This document shows, piece after piece, positions 7,744 through 17,442 of a stretch of DNA of 64,000 nt. Positions within the stretch are counted from its first letter, which is position 1, and every line of letters begins with the position of its first letter. The notes below the pieces were generated by a model that saw nothing but the letters and a program-made list of their open reading frames with translations, was not told where the DNA came from and did no database searches. Location of the stretch: assembly GCA_902619165.1 (NCBI GenBank), contig CACNDI010000002.1, positions 154,523 to 218,522 on the forward strand. Reading direction: 5' to 3'. Origin of the DNA: an uncultured Alphaproteobacteria bacterium. GTDB lineage: Bacteria; Pseudomonadota; Alphaproteobacteria; Rhodobacterales; Rhodobacteraceae. A program made the translations under genes and the position numbers.

Positions 7744-9885
7744 TTATTTAACATTAATATTGTTTGTCCTATATCTAGACGCCTCGGAAACATCCATGTC
7801 TACCTGTATAGATGTGATTATGTTGTGTAGATGCTTTAAGTCTCTAACGGTTAATTCAAACACTGTCTTATAAAAATCCGGTTTCCTCATTACAAATGTT
7901 AAGTCAGAAATATTTGCACCCTGTTCACCGATCAAAGTACAGATTCTTCCTAAAACACCCACACTATTAACCATTGTTACTTCAATACTTGTTGAGTGAA
8001 CGGGCTTATTTGTAATTGAAGGCCACCTTACCTCCAACCAGAGATTAGGTTTAGACTCAAAGGCAGCTAATAGTGAACAGTCAATAGCATGCACGACTAC
8101 TCCTTTCTTTTTTTGAGCAATTCCCACTATTGGATCTCCAGGAATAGGAAGACAACAGGGCGCTGGGCTCCCATTACTGTCGGGCGACAACCCAATAAAG
8201 TTAATTGAATCTTGATCAAATGAAAGAGGTGCACTTTTTGTGTTAATTAATTCTGGGTAAAGGCTATTTACTAAATCGAAACCTGTAAATTGTACAGAGC
8301 CCAATGCTGCCAATACACTATCCTCATCCTTTAATCCTAATTTTTCTGCAGCAATTTTAATTGCATTATCTGTAAGTTTTTTTCCTATTCTTTCTAAAGA
8401 TACTCTCGCAATCTCTTTTCCTAGTTTGATATTTTCGCCTCTTCTTTCCTCTCTTATACTTTTTCTTATTGCAGCTTTTGCTCGACCGGTTACAACCATT
8501 TCTTCCCAACTTGCACTAGGCTTTTGACCACTTGCAGTAACTATTTTAACCGACTGCCCGTTCCTTAACCTAGTCCACAATGGAACTTTTATGCCATCTA
8601 CCTCCGAGCCTACACAATTATCCCCTATTGAAGTATGAATAGTATATGCAAAGTCTAGAGGGGTAGCACCTCTGGGTAACTTGACCACTTCTCCTTTCGG
8701 AGTAAAACAAAATACCTTGTCTTGAAACATTTCTAATTTCATTTGTTCTATAAAATCGTCGGAATTTTCCACCCAAATAAATTCTTCAGATATTCTCCTA
8801 AACCATCCTGAGGGATCAACGGCAAATGGATTCTCAAATCTCTCTCCGTTTCTATAAGACCAATGTGCTGCAACGCCAGTTTCAGCTACATCATGCATCT
8901 CTTTAGTTCTAATTTGGACCTCAACCCTTTTCCCATCTCGTCCTGAAACAGTAGTGTGGATGGATCGGTAACCATTGGATTTGGGTTGGCTGATATAATC
9001 CTTAAATCGTCCCGGCACAGCGGACCAACGGCTGTGTACTGCACCCAATGCGGTATAAACATCTTTTTCATTAATTGTAATTATTCTAAATCCAAAAATG
9101 TCTGATAATTTATAAAAAGCTTGTTGCCTATCCTGAATTTTTCGCCAAATGGAATAAGGTTTTTTCTCTCGGCCCGAAACTATTGCTTTGACGCCAACTG
9201 AAGCCAGTTGATTTTCAATGTCATTGATAATTTTTGGAATGAGGTCATCACTTTCTTTTTTTAGCTTAAGAAATCGTCTAATTATTGAATTCCTTCCTTC
9301 TGGATTCAATATTCGAAAACTTAGATCCTCTAACTCGTCTCTAATTGACTGAATTCCCATTCTACCGGCTAAAGGAGCATATATATCCATAGTCTCATTA
9401 GCCTTTACTAATTGCCTATCATTGTTCACTGCTCTTATGGTCCTCATATTATGCAATCTGTCTGCGAGCTTAACCAAAAGAACTCTTAGATCCTTGCTTA
9501 TTGCAACAATCAATTTTCTAAAGTTTTCGGCTTGCTTTCTCTCCAATGAAGCAACTTCAAGATTTGAAAGCTTCGTTACACCATCAACAAGATTAGCAAT
9601 TTCGCTTCCAAATAAATCAGATACATCTCTAAAAGACCTATTCGTGTCTTCTATCGTATCATGCAATAGAGCTGTGATAATCGAAGCGTCATCTAGTTTT
9701 AGCTCGGAAAGTATTTTAGCCACCTGAACTGGGTGTGAAAAGAAGGGCTCACCTGACTTTCTAACTTGCCCCGCGTGAGCATTTAGCCCAAAGTGATATG
9801 CTTTTTCAATTAAATCGGCGTTTGAGCTTGGATTATATTTCTTTATTGCATCAATCAGATCATCAGCAGATAGCAAGTCGTTCAC
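7744..9885 (-). CDS. rsh: Bifunctional (p)ppGpp synthetase/hydrolase
   Basis: The 713-residue protein has the full long-RSH layout. The HD hydrolase domain includes His51 and the HD pair at 75-76 in LLHDTIED. The synthetase domain is at about 240-360 with FKDYISQPKSNGYRSIHT and EVQIRTKEMHD. A TGS domain follows (about 395-455, LPRGATPLDFAYTIHTSIG), and an ACT domain closes the C terminus. Both catalytic sites look intact, so it should make and degrade the stringent alarmone. The assigned start is GTG with a weak upstream signal; a TTG three codons in, preceded by AGGTGA, is an alternative. It follows rpoZ by 24 bases, the widespread rpoZ-spoT pairing. Confidence 0.95.
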   Translation of the reverse strand: MNDLLSADDLIDAIKKYNPSSNADLIEKAYHFGLNAHAGQVRKSGEPFFSHPVQVAKILSELKLDDASIITALLHDTIEDTNRSFRDVSDLFGSEIANLVDGVTKLSNLEVASLERKQAENFRKLIVAISKDLRVLLVKLADRLHNMRTIRAVNNDRQLVKANETMDIYAPLAGRMGIQSIRDELEDLSFRILNPEGRNSIIRRFLKLKKESDDLIPKIINDIENQLASVGVKAIVSGREKKPYSIWRKIQDRQQAFYKLSDIFGFRIITINEKDVYTALGAVHSRWSAVPGRFKDYISQPKSNGYRSIHTTVSGRDGKRVEVQIRTKEMHDVAETGVAAHWSYRNGERFENPFAVDPSGWFRRISEEFIWVENSDDFIEQMKLEMFQDKVFCFTPKGEVVKLPRGATPLDFAYTIHTSIGDNCVGSEVDGIKVPLWTRLRNGQSVKIVTASGQKPSASWEEMVVTGRAKAAIRKSIREERRGENIKLGKEIARVSLERIGKKLTDNAIKIAAEKLGLKDEDSVLAALGSVQFTGFDLVNSLYPELINTKSAPLSFDQDSINFIGLSPDSNGSPAPCCLPIPGDPIVGIAQKKKGVVVHAIDCSLLAAFESKPNLWLEVRWPSITNKPVHSTSIEVTMVNSVGVLGRICTLIGEQGANISDLTFVMRKPDFYKTVFELTVRDLKHLHNIITSIQVDMDVSEASRYRTNNINVK

Positions 9886-9909
9886 CTATTTTTAAGGTAA
9901 ATAAATTCT

Positions 9910-10275
9910 CTATTTATCCTCTGATGTTTGAGCATCCATAAGAGCTCTGAGCAAATCTTCATTCGCTGCATCATCAGCATTATCGTCTTTACCACTTTGA
10001 TCTTGCCGAATGAGTAGAGATAGATCCTCATCATCTGGCTCATCAACCTCTATTTGCCTTTGATGGCTCTCAATAGTAGACTCCATTAACTCATCGAATG
10101 TAACTGTTTCCACGGCTATTTCTCTAAGTGCTAGAACTGGATTTTTATCATTATCTCTATCTAGGCTGGGCTCAACCCCACCAGAAATCATTCTTGCTCT
10201 ATGCGCAGCAAGTAAAACTAGTTCAAATCTGTTTGAAACCTTATCTATACAGTCTTCTACAGTAACGCGTGCCAT
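9910..10275 (-). CDS. rpoZ: RNA polymerase omega subunit
   Basis: A 121-residue protein starting [20 protein letters not shown], followed by [12 protein letters not shown], the omega signature. The C-terminal half is an acidic tail (DEPDDEDL..., [11 protein letters not shown]), longer than in E. coli but common in Alphaproteobacteria. Omega helps fold the beta-prime subunit and forms part of one ppGpp-binding site in Proteobacteria, which fits its position just before rsh. Confidence 0.95.
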   Translation of the reverse strand: MARVTVEDCIDKVSNRFELVLLAAHRARMISGGVEPSLDRDNDKNPVLALREIAVETVTFDELMESTIESHQRQIEVDEPDDEDLSLLIRQDQSGKDDNADDAANEDLLRALMDAQTSEDK

Positions 10276-10294
10276 GAGAAATCCTTTTTCGTTC

Positions 10295-10861
10295 TTAGAG
10301 TTTTAATTCCTTTATATTCTCTAGTTCATAGGATGGAAGACTGTCAAGCATTTCCTTTGCTTTCAACTTTAAAAATGGATGTATCCAATCAGGTTGAAGA
10401 TCATTTAAGGGCTTTAAAAAAAATGTCCTTTCTTGCAATCTTGGGTGAGGTAAAATTAAATCATTTGGCACTAGCCTTATTTGTTCTGATAAATTCAAAT
10501 TCAGCCATCTGTTGAAATACAACTTGCTGGGTAAAATTTGTTGATCGCATAATAAAATATCAATATCACAGGTCCTAGGTCCCCACCTTTCTTGGCGCAT
10601 TCTTCCATATTTATACTCTAAACCAGAAGTAAAATGTAATAACTTTATGGGTTTAAGTTTTGTGCTAAACCTGACCCCAACATTGACATATCTAGGATCT
10701 CTCTTATCCAGAAAGCTCGAAGAAATATACCATTTGCTCTCTAATAGAGACTCTATACTCGGGTTAGATCTTATTTCATCCACACATTTTTTTAGTGTTT
10801 CAGCGCTGTTACCAAATTCACTTGATAGATTAGACCCCAACACGACAACATAATTATTCAT
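10295..10861 (-). CDS. folK: 2-amino-4-hydroxy-6-hydroxymethyldihydropteridine pyrophosphokinase
   Basis: The 188-residue protein starts [20 protein letters not shown] and contains [15 protein letters not shown], the HPPK active-site signature with metal-binding aspartates, then [16 protein letters not shown]. It transfers pyrophosphate from ATP to the pterin in folate synthesis. It is the first gene of the minus-strand block and is divergent from ispH across a 59-base gap that must hold both promoters. Confidence 0.93.
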   Translation of the reverse strand: MNNYVVVLGSNLSSEFGNSAETLKKCVDEIRSNPSIESLLESKWYISSSFLDKRDPRYVNVGVRFSTKLKPIKLLHFTSGLEYKYGRMRQERWGPRTCDIDILLCDQQILPSKLYFNRWLNLNLSEQIRLVPNDLILPHPRLQERTFFLKPLNDLQPDWIHPFLKLKAKEMLDSLPSYELENIKELKL

Positions 10862-10920
10862 TTTCTCTCGCTTTTTTTAAAAAGATAGTTTTTTTATTAA
10901 AAAAAGTATACGCTTTACTC

Positions 10921-11877
10921 ATGACGAATGCGCTTAAAACTTCGGCTGTTAAGAAGATATACCTAGCTAATCCAAGGGGTTTTTGCGCTGGTGTCGACAG
11001 AGCGATAGAGATGGTAGAGCTAGCGTTAAAAAAATGGGGATCACCCATTTATGTCAGGCATGAAATAGTCCATAACAAACATGTTGTTCACGACCTTGAA
11101 AAGAAGGGAGCTGTCTTTGTTGAGGAGTTGAAGGAGTGCCCTGTAGATCGGCCGGTAATATTTTCTGCTCATGGTGTGCCGAAAACGGTCCCTCAGGAGG
11201 CAGAAGAAAGGCAAATGCTTTTTGTAGACGCTACTTGTCCATTAGTAATGAAAGTTCACAATGAAATCAAAAGATATTATGACAGAGGTTATAAAATAAT
11301 AATGATTGGGCATCATGGGCATCCTGAAACGATTGGTACTATGGGTCAACTGCCGGAAGGAGAGGTTTTGTTGGTTGAAAATACGGCAGACGTTGAGAAA
11401 ATGGATCCATCTGAATACTCGAAGTTAGCTTATGTTACTCAAACAACTCTATCTGTAGATGATACGAAAGAGATAGTTCTAGCTTTAAATAAAAAGTTCC
11501 CATCAATAGAAAACCCGAAGAAAGAAGATATCTGCTATGCCACCACTAATAGACAAGAGGAAGTTAAGCGACTTGTAAAACACGTAGACTTAATGTTGGT
11601 TGTAGGGTCAGAGAACTCATCTAATTCTCAGAGACTGGTTGATGTAGCAAAAAACAGTGGATGCAAAACGTCGTACTTAATTGAGGATTATAAAAAAATT
11701 GACTGGATAAAAGTTAAAGCAGCAAATTCCATAGGCATTACCTCAGGAGCCTCAGCGCCAGATCATCTAGTTGAAGAGGTTATAAGTAGTATTCAAGAAA
11801 GGTTTGATACGAGTTTAGTTTATGATACTACAAAAAAAGAGACTATTGAGTTTAAAGTCCCAATAGCATTGAGGTAA
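10921..11877 (+). CDS. ispH: 4-hydroxy-3-methylbut-2-enyl diphosphate reductase
   Basis: A 318-residue [4Fe-4S] enzyme with its three cluster cysteines in [19 protein letters not shown] and ICYATTNRQ, plus the HAGHG-like stretch [11 protein letters not shown]. It catalyses the last step of the MEP isoprenoid pathway, yielding IPP and DMAPP, which feed the polyprenyl synthase at 24 kb; ispE of the same pathway is at 25 kb. The DUF3429 gene starts one base after it. Confidence 0.95.
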   Translation: MTNALKTSAVKKIYLANPRGFCAGVDRAIEMVELALKKWGSPIYVRHEIVHNKHVVHDLEKKGAVFVEELKECPVDRPVIFSAHGVPKTVPQEAEERQMLFVDATCPLVMKVHNEIKRYYDRGYKIIMIGHHGHPETIGTMGQLPEGEVLLVENTADVEKMDPSEYSKLAYVTQTTLSVDDTKEIVLALNKKFPSIENPKKEDICYATTNRQEEVKRLVKHVDLMLVVGSENSSNSQRLVDVAKNSGCKTSYLIEDYKKIDWIKVKAANSIGITSGASAPDHLVEEVISSIQERFDTSLVYDTTKKETIEFKVPIALR

Positions 11878-11878
11878 A

Positions 11879-12310
11879 ATGTTTCATAGAGTACCAAAAA
11901 GTGTAATGCTAGCAAGTTTGCTCGGGCTAATTCCAATATTGGTGGGACTGGCTTCGACCTTCAATATCGGGCTGCGCGAAAGCTTGAAAGAAGAGTTTAT
12001 TAGGATTGCGATAATATATAGTGGATTTATTCTTTCTTTTATGAGTGGTTGTGTGTTCTACGTCTCATCACTTGATAAGGAACGAGTATTTTTACTTTGG
12101 TTTAGTATTGTGCCAGTCCTACTAGCACTTTTATCAGTTGCTGTACCTTTCATGCAAAGCTTTGTAATTGCTTTGGGGTTTCTAATAGTTTTAGAAATTG
12201 AAAGAAAATTATATAAATTTAAAACTTTACCCGAATGGTGGCTTAACTTACGATTTCCAATGACATCTATAGTAGTATTTTTGTTAATTTTCATGGGTTT
12301 CCGAATTTAA
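11879..12310 (+). CDS. DUF3429 family membrane protein
   Basis: The 143-residue protein is very hydrophobic with four or five predicted membrane segments (about 9-27, 42-62, 70-90, 92-108, 122-140) and the FMSGCVFYV motif in the second, consistent with DUF3429. The family is of unknown function. It sits between ispH and rnhA, with one base before and three after, so it is in their operon. In many Alphaproteobacteria thrB occupies this position. Confidence 0.65.
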   Translation: MFHRVPKSVMLASLLGLIPILVGLASTFNIGLRESLKEEFIRIAIIYSGFILSFMSGCVFYVSSLDKERVFLLWFSIVPVLLALLSVAVPFMQSFVIALGFLIVLEIERKLYKFKTLPEWWLNLRFPMTSIVVFLLIFMGFRI

Positions 12311-12313
12311 AAC

Positions 12314-12781
12314 ATGAAAGTAAAAGCTTACACTGATGGGGCATGTAGCGGAAACCCAGGTCCCGGGGGATGGGGTGTTTATTTAGTCGCTGAAAATAAT
12401 GTAGGTGAAATCGTAAAGGAAGAAGTCCTTTATGGAAAAAACAAAGAGACAACTAATCAAATAATGGAACTAACTGCGGCTATACAAGCTTTAGAAAGCT
12501 TAAAGAGAAAAAACGTTGACATTACCATTTTCACCGACAGTAAGTATGTTATAGAGGGAATAACAAAATGGATTTTTGGATGGCTCAAAAATAATTGGAG
12601 TACAGCCTCTAAAAAACCAGTTGCTAATCGTTTATTATGGGAAGAACTTTTTAATTTGACAAAAAATCAAAATGTAGAGTGGGTATGGGTAAAAGGTCAT
12701 GCTGGAGTACTAGGAAATGAGAAAGCCGACTCACTCGCAGTAAAAGGACGTGAAGAAGCATCTAATGAATTGATTGATTAA
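12314..12781 (+). CDS. rnhA: Ribonuclease HI
   Basis: The 155-residue protein shows the RNase HI catalytic carboxylates: Asp in AYTDGACSGNPGPGGWG, Glu in IMELTAAIQAL, Asp in FTDSKYV, and Asp in HAGVLGNEKADSLA. It degrades RNA in RNA-DNA hybrids, including Okazaki primers. Length matches the family. Its last 20 bases overlap the end of fmt on the opposite strand. Confidence 0.96.
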   Translation: MKVKAYTDGACSGNPGPGGWGVYLVAENNVGEIVKEEVLYGKNKETTNQIMELTAAIQALESLKRKNVDITIFTDSKYVIEGITKWIFGWLKNNWSTASKKPVANRLLWEELFNLTKNQNVEWVWVKGHAGVLGNEKADSLAVKGREEASNELID

Positions 12782-13682
12782 CGTTATCACCTTTTTTGAA
12801 TTTAAAGCCTCTAAGCAAGTCACTCACACTCATTACGTCTTTGCCTTGCCTCTGAATTTCAAGAAGCTTCAATGCTTTCTTCCCACATGCTATAGTCAAA
12901 TTTTCATTAATAATTGAGCCAGCTTTTCCATTACCTTCTACTACTTCAGCGCTAAATACTTTGAAGCGCTCCTTTTTATATTCAAACCAGGCGCCTGGTT
13001 TAGGCGCTAAGCCCCTAATTCTGGCCTCTAATGCAGAGGCTTTGCTATTAAAGTCTAACTTTGTATCCAATTTTTTAATCTTGGGGGCATAACTAACAAA
13101 CTTTTCATTTTGTAATATTGCCTCGTTTCCATCAATATTATCGAGCGTTTCCAACAGATTTTTTGCCCCAATTTCACTCAACACTCGATGCAACGACCCA
13201 AATGTTTCCGTTTGATCAAGCATTACTTTTTCCTGACGCAATATAGGCCCGGCATCTAGTTCTTCACTCATTTTGATTATGGATACTCCAGTATAGGAGT
13301 CTCTATTAAAAATCACATGATTTATAGGAGCTGCTCCCCTCCAAAAAGGCAAAATAGAGCCATGGACATTTATAGAAAATTCTTTTGGAATTTCTAATAC
13401 TTCTCTTGGTAAAAGAAGTCCATACGCTACCACTACTAGGAAATCAGGTTTGTAACTCTTTAATACAGCTAATGCATCTGAGTCATTAAATGTCTGTGGT
13501 TGCTCTACCTTTAAACCTTGAGAGAATGCGAACTCTGCTAGTGGAACCTCTTTATACCGCTTACCCCGACCTGCTTTTCGTGGAGGTTGACTGTATACCG
13601 CTTTCACATCATATTGCGCTTGTTTTAAAGTCCGAAGTGATGGAATTGCAAATGTCGACGATCCCATGAATACAATCTTCAT
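12762..13682 (-). CDS. fmt: Methionyl-tRNA formyltransferase
   Basis: The 306-residue protein begins IVFMGSSTFAIPSLRTL, carries the formyltetrahydrofolate-binding region with INVHGSILPFWRGAAPINH and the catalytic SIIKMSEELDAGPIL segment, then the C-terminal OB-fold domain. It formylates initiator Met-tRNA. It lies three bases downstream of def, the standard def-fmt pair, which together install and later remove the N-formyl group. Confidence 0.96.
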   Translation of the reverse strand: MKIVFMGSSTFAIPSLRTLKQAQYDVKAVYSQPPRKAGRGKRYKEVPLAEFAFSQGLKVEQPQTFNDSDALAVLKSYKPDFLVVVAYGLLLPREVLEIPKEFSINVHGSILPFWRGAAPINHVIFNRDSYTGVSIIKMSEELDAGPILRQEKVMLDQTETFGSLHRVLSEIGAKNLLETLDNIDGNEAILQNEKFVSYAPKIKKLDTKLDFNSKASALEARIRGLAPKPGAWFEYKKERFKVFSAEVVEGNGKAGSIINENLTIACGKKALKLLEIQRQGKDVMSVSDLLRGFKFKKGDNVNQSIH

Positions 13683-13685
13683 TTT

Positions 13686-14204
13686 CTATTCCTTTTTTTC
13701 TTTTTTAGAAGATTTTTTCATTTTATTCTTCACGAGAATCTTTTTCATGGGACGAAGATGATCTATAAACAGCTTTCCGTTTAAATGATCTAATTCATGC
13801 TGAAAACAAGTTGCCCACAGATCGTCATATGTATTTCTTTCTAAAACCCCATTAATATCTTGATATGCCACCTTAATTACCTTTGGCCTTGATATTTCCT
13901 CTGTGATTCCAGGGATAGATAAGCATCCCTCCTTATATGAGCCCATCTCCTCAGATTGATACTCTATCTGTGGGTTTATTACAATTCTACAATCTTTTCC
14001 TTCATCTTCTCGAGAGCAGTCCATTACAAATATTCTTTTATTTATACCTATTTGTGGAGCAGCTAAACCCACACCGTCTGCATCATACATAGTATCGATT
14101 AAATCTCTAGCAAGGCTTACTAGGCTTTCGTCAAAATTTTCTATTTTAGTACTTTCTCGAAGCAATAGAGGGTTTGGGTAAAGTAATATTTTTTTAATTG
14201 CCAT
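13686..14204 (-). CDS. def: Peptide deformylase
   Basis: The 172-residue metalloprotease has all three family motifs: GVGLAAPQIG near residue 45, EGCLSIPG near residue 92, and QHELDHLNGKLF near residue 135, where the two histidines and the Cys bind the metal. The tail is Lys-rich. It removes N-formyl groups from nascent proteins and is followed by fmt. Confidence 0.96.
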   Translation of the reverse strand: MAIKKILLYPNPLLLRESTKIENFDESLVSLARDLIDTMYDADGVGLAAPQIGINKRIFVMDCSREDEGKDCRIVINPQIEYQSEEMGSYKEGCLSIPGITEEISRPKVIKVAYQDINGVLERNTYDDLWATCFQHELDHLNGKLFIDHLRPMKKILVKNKMKKSSKKEKKE

Positions 14205-14274
14205 TTTGAATTTAAAACGAGTATTAGTACTAGACTATATTTAAATAAATTCTTATACATGACCGGTTGGCCAA

Positions 14275-15441
14275 ATGATAGTTAATTTTGACAAAAACAT
14301 AGATAATAGACACGCAAACCTGTCAAAGTTTGACGGGTTAAAAAGTTTATATGGAACGAGTAAAGACACTTGCATATCCATGTGGGTTGCTGACATGGAT
14401 TTTAATCCTCCAAACTCTGTTATCAAAGCACTTGAAAAAGAAGTATCGCATGGCGTCTTTGGATATTATGGCAACAACAAGTCTTTTATTAACTCAGTAA
14501 AAACCTGGATGAAAAATAGGCATAATTGGGATATTTCTGAAGAATGGTGTGCGATAGTGCATGGCGTCAACTCCGGAATTGGCATGGGCTTGCGAGCGTT
14601 CTCGAACCCGGGCGATGAAATATTACTTTTTTCCCCTATTTATTACTCTTTTTTTAATACAATCAAAAATAATGGACGAGTAGCAAAAGAAATTCCTTTG
14701 AAAATAGTCGAAGGTCAATATGAAGTAGATTTTAATGAGCTAGACAAAAACTTATCCGGCAAAGAGAAAATTATTATTTTTTGCAGCCCACATAATCCTG
14801 GAGGAAAAATCTGGAGTACGGAAACGCTATCCACTTTAGCGGAGTTTTGTAGGAACAATAAAATTCTTATCTTTATGGATGAAATTCATCATGATTTAAC
14901 CTACTCAGATAAACCCCACACTACTTTTTTGAAAGCAGTTCCTGAAGCAGAAGAAATAAGCCTTATATTTACTGCAGCTACTAAGACATTTAACATTGCG
15001 GGGTGCCATACTGGAACGACAATAATTCCAAATCCTAAGCTTCGCTCAATCTATGATAGAGAACATGCAGCCTTCGGTAAAACACCGAATAGGTTCGGTA
15101 TGATAATGACGGAAGCAGCTTATAGTGGAGGACAGGAGTGGCTAAATCAGCTTATGCATTACTTAGAGAAAAACAAAAATCTTTTTACTAACGCTATGAA
15201 ATCGCTTAATAACGTGAAAGTCTTTGATCTGGAGTCTACTTATCTTGCGTGGGTGGATTTTAGTCAATTAGATATTACTGAGTTGAAATTGAAAGATATG
15301 CTTATAAAAGAGGCTGGAGTAGCCCCCAGTTTCGGGAGTGGTTTTGGCAAAAATTCTGGGAAATTTGCAAGGTTTAATATAGCTTGCAGGACCGAAATAC
15401 TGGATTTAGCTATCAATAGATTAACAAAAACTTTTTTGTGA
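14275..15441 (+). CDS. MalY/PatB-type PLP-dependent C-S lyase
   Basis: A 388-residue fold-type I aminotransferase. The N-terminal WVADMDFNPP is characteristic of MalY/PatB rather than ordinary aspartate aminotransferases; NPGGKIW and MDEIHHDL contact the cofactor, and the PLP lysine is in AATKTFNIAG. Members cleave cystathionine or cysteine C-S bonds and some are annotated as aminotransferases. The exact substrate cannot be read from the sequence. It is divergent from def; the next gene, malyl-CoA lyase, starts 76 bases after it and may have its own promoter. Confidence 0.85.
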   Translation: MIVNFDKNIDNRHANLSKFDGLKSLYGTSKDTCISMWVADMDFNPPNSVIKALEKEVSHGVFGYYGNNKSFINSVKTWMKNRHNWDISEEWCAIVHGVNSGIGMGLRAFSNPGDEILLFSPIYYSFFNTIKNNGRVAKEIPLKIVEGQYEVDFNELDKNLSGKEKIIIFCSPHNPGGKIWSTETLSTLAEFCRNNKILIFMDEIHHDLTYSDKPHTTFLKAVPEAEEISLIFTAATKTFNIAGCHTGTTIIPNPKLRSIYDREHAAFGKTPNRFGMIMTEAAYSGGQEWLNQLMHYLEKNKNLFTNAMKSLNNVKVFDLESTYLAWVDFSQLDITELKLKDMLIKEAGVAPSFGSGFGKNSGKFARFNIACRTEILDLAINRLTKTFL

Positions 15442-15517
15442 GTTTTTAATTTACTTGCTAGGATATATTATATAGAAGAAAACATTGAAAATTGAATGAA
15501 AAGAAGAAGGGTTTGAA

Positions 15518-16483
15518 ATGAGTTTTTTAATACAGCCACCTATTCCTGAAAGATTAAATAGATGCCAGCTATTTGGCCCAGGTTCGCGACCAGAACTCTT
15601 CGAAAAGATGGCTTCTTCTCAGGCTGATGTTATTAACCTTGATTTAGAGGATAGCGTGGCACCTCCTAGCAAGGTTGAAGCAAGACATAACATTTCAAAA
15701 GCTATAAGTGATATAGACTGGGCTGATAAAACTCTATCGGTTCGCATAAATGGATTGGACACGGAGTATTGGGTGGATGATATTTTGTCGTTAGTCGACA
15801 ATTCAATTGAGAGATTAGACTGTATTATGATACCTAAGGTGGGCAATTCCAGCGACATATATACCGTAGATGCGCTTGTTACTGCTTTGGAAAAGAAAAA
15901 TAAGCGAAAGAAAAGTTTAAAATTCGAAATAATTATTGAAACAGCAGCTGGAATTGAAAATATCAATGAGATCGCATTAGCTAGTGACCGCCTAGAAGCG
16001 ATGAGTTTTGGCGTTGCCGATTACGCCGCCTCAATGGGAATGCAAACTACTAATATTGGCGGGACTCAAGAGGGGTATTATACGAACTCCGAAAATGGTG
16101 AAAAACTTTTGATGGATCCTTGGCATCATCCTATGGTCGCTATGATAGCGGCTTGCAGAGCTAATGGGATACTGCCAGTAGATGGCCCTTTTGGAGATAT
16201 TTCCGATAGAGAAAACTATATTGCTCAAGCTAAAAGATCTGCTACTCTTGGTATGGCCGGGAAATGGGCTATTCACCCTTCACAGGTGGAGCTTGCAAAT
16301 CAAGTATTTACCCCCTCAGAGAAAGCAATAGAGAATGCAAAAGGTATCATAAGTGCAATGGAAGCTGCAGAAGCTAAAGGCGCTGGAGCAGCTGTTTTTA
16401 ATGGAAAATTAATTGATATAGCTTCAATTAAACAAGCGAAGGTATTAATTGATCAACATAATAAAATAAAAAACACAAGTTAA
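15518..16483 (+). CDS. mcl1: L-malyl-CoA/beta-methylmalyl-CoA lyase (CitE-like)
   Basis: The 321-residue TIM-barrel lyase of the HpcH/CitE family has [13 protein letters not shown] near residue 40 (Mg site), IPKVGN near 105, [11 protein letters not shown] near 140, and [14 protein letters not shown] near 170. The N-terminal start [20 protein letters not shown] resembles Mcl1 of Rhodobacter-type bacteria rather than citrate lyase CitE. Mcl1 cleaves beta-methylmalyl-CoA to glyoxylate and propionyl-CoA in the ethylmalonyl-CoA pathway and malyl-CoA to glyoxylate and acetyl-CoA. Its TAA shares one base with the accA start (TAATG), so they are coupled. Shine-Dalgarno-like AGAAGAAGG precedes the ATG. 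Confidence 0.85.
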   Translation: MSFLIQPPIPERLNRCQLFGPGSRPELFEKMASSQADVINLDLEDSVAPPSKVEARHNISKAISDIDWADKTLSVRINGLDTEYWVDDILSLVDNSIERLDCIMIPKVGNSSDIYTVDALVTALEKKNKRKKSLKFEIIIETAAGIENINEIALASDRLEAMSFGVADYAASMGMQTTNIGGTQEGYYTNSENGEKLLMDPWHHPMVAMIAACRANGILPVDGPFGDISDRENYIAQAKRSATLGMAGKWAIHPSQVELANQVFTPSEKAIENAKGIISAMEAAEAKGAGAAVFNGKLIDIASIKQAKVLIDQHNKIKNTS

Positions 16484-17442
16484 TGACAATTTATCTGGAT
16501 TTTGAGAAAGATCTTGCAGAAGTGCAAAGCAAGATTTCAGACCTTGAGGGTTTACCAGATAGCTCAAGCAGTAAAAATATAAAAAATGAGATAAAGCTTT
16601 TAAAGAGTAAAACTGTCGATATACTCAGCAATATATATGCTGACTTGAGCCCTTGGCGTAAATGCCAAGTGGCCAGACATCCTGATAGACCACACACTAC
16701 AGACTACATCAACTACATAATTAATGAATATACTCCTTTAAGTGGTGACCGAAATTTTGCAGAGGACCTTGCTATAGTTGGAGGACTAGGTCGATTAGGA
16801 GATACTCCAGTAGTGGTGATAGGGCATGAGAAAGGTAATTCTACCGAGAGTAGAATAAAGAGAAATTTTGGGATGGCCAGACCTGAAGGATATAGAAAGG
16901 CAGCTCGTCTTATGAAATTAGCGGACAAGTTTGGTCTCCCAATAATAACATTTATTGATACTCCGGGTGCATATCCTGGTAAAGGAGCCGAGGAACGAGG
17001 CCAAGCCGAAGCTATAGCTAGGTCTACTCAAACTTGCTTAGAAGTATCTGTTCCAATAATCTCAATTATTATAGGTGAAGGAGGTTCGGGTGGTGCAATA
17101 GCGATGGCATCCGCAAATACGCTAATTATGTTGGAGCATTCAATTTATTCTGTAATTTCTCCAGAAGGTTGCGCATCTATTCTTTGGAAAAATTCAGACA
17201 AAATGAGAGAGGCTGCAGATGCACTACAGTTAACTGCACAACACCTTAAAAAAATTGGTGTTGTAGACAAGGTGATCAAAGAACCCTTGGGTGGTGCACA
17301 CAGGGACAAAAAGAAAGCTTTAGAGGAAGTTAAAAATAGCCTCTTGGAAGAAATTATCGCTTTCCAGAAAATAGACAGACAAAAAATCAAAAAACAACGT
17401 TCAGATAAATATATAAATATGGGTTCTTTATCTAACCTCTAA
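16483..17442 (+). CDS. accA: Acetyl-CoA carboxylase carboxyltransferase subunit alpha
   Basis: The 319-residue protein matches AccA: the start [28 protein letters not shown], the carboxyltransferase core [24 protein letters not shown], and [12 protein letters not shown] forming the oxyanion site. With AccD (not in the window) it moves carboxyl from biotin to acetyl-CoA, committing carbon to fatty acids. It begins in a TAATG junction with malyl-CoA lyase and overlaps the end of plsC by 11 bases. Confidence 0.96.
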   Translation: MTIYLDFEKDLAEVQSKISDLEGLPDSSSSKNIKNEIKLLKSKTVDILSNIYADLSPWRKCQVARHPDRPHTTDYINYIINEYTPLSGDRNFAEDLAIVGGLGRLGDTPVVVIGHEKGNSTESRIKRNFGMARPEGYRKAARLMKLADKFGLPIITFIDTPGAYPGKGAEERGQAEAIARSTQTCLEVSVPIISIIIGEGGSGGAIAMASANTLIMLEHSIYSVISPEGCASILWKNSDKMREAADALQLTAQHLKKIGVVDKVIKEPLGGAHRDKKKALEEVKNSLLEEIIAFQKIDRQKIKKQRSDKYINMGSLSNL

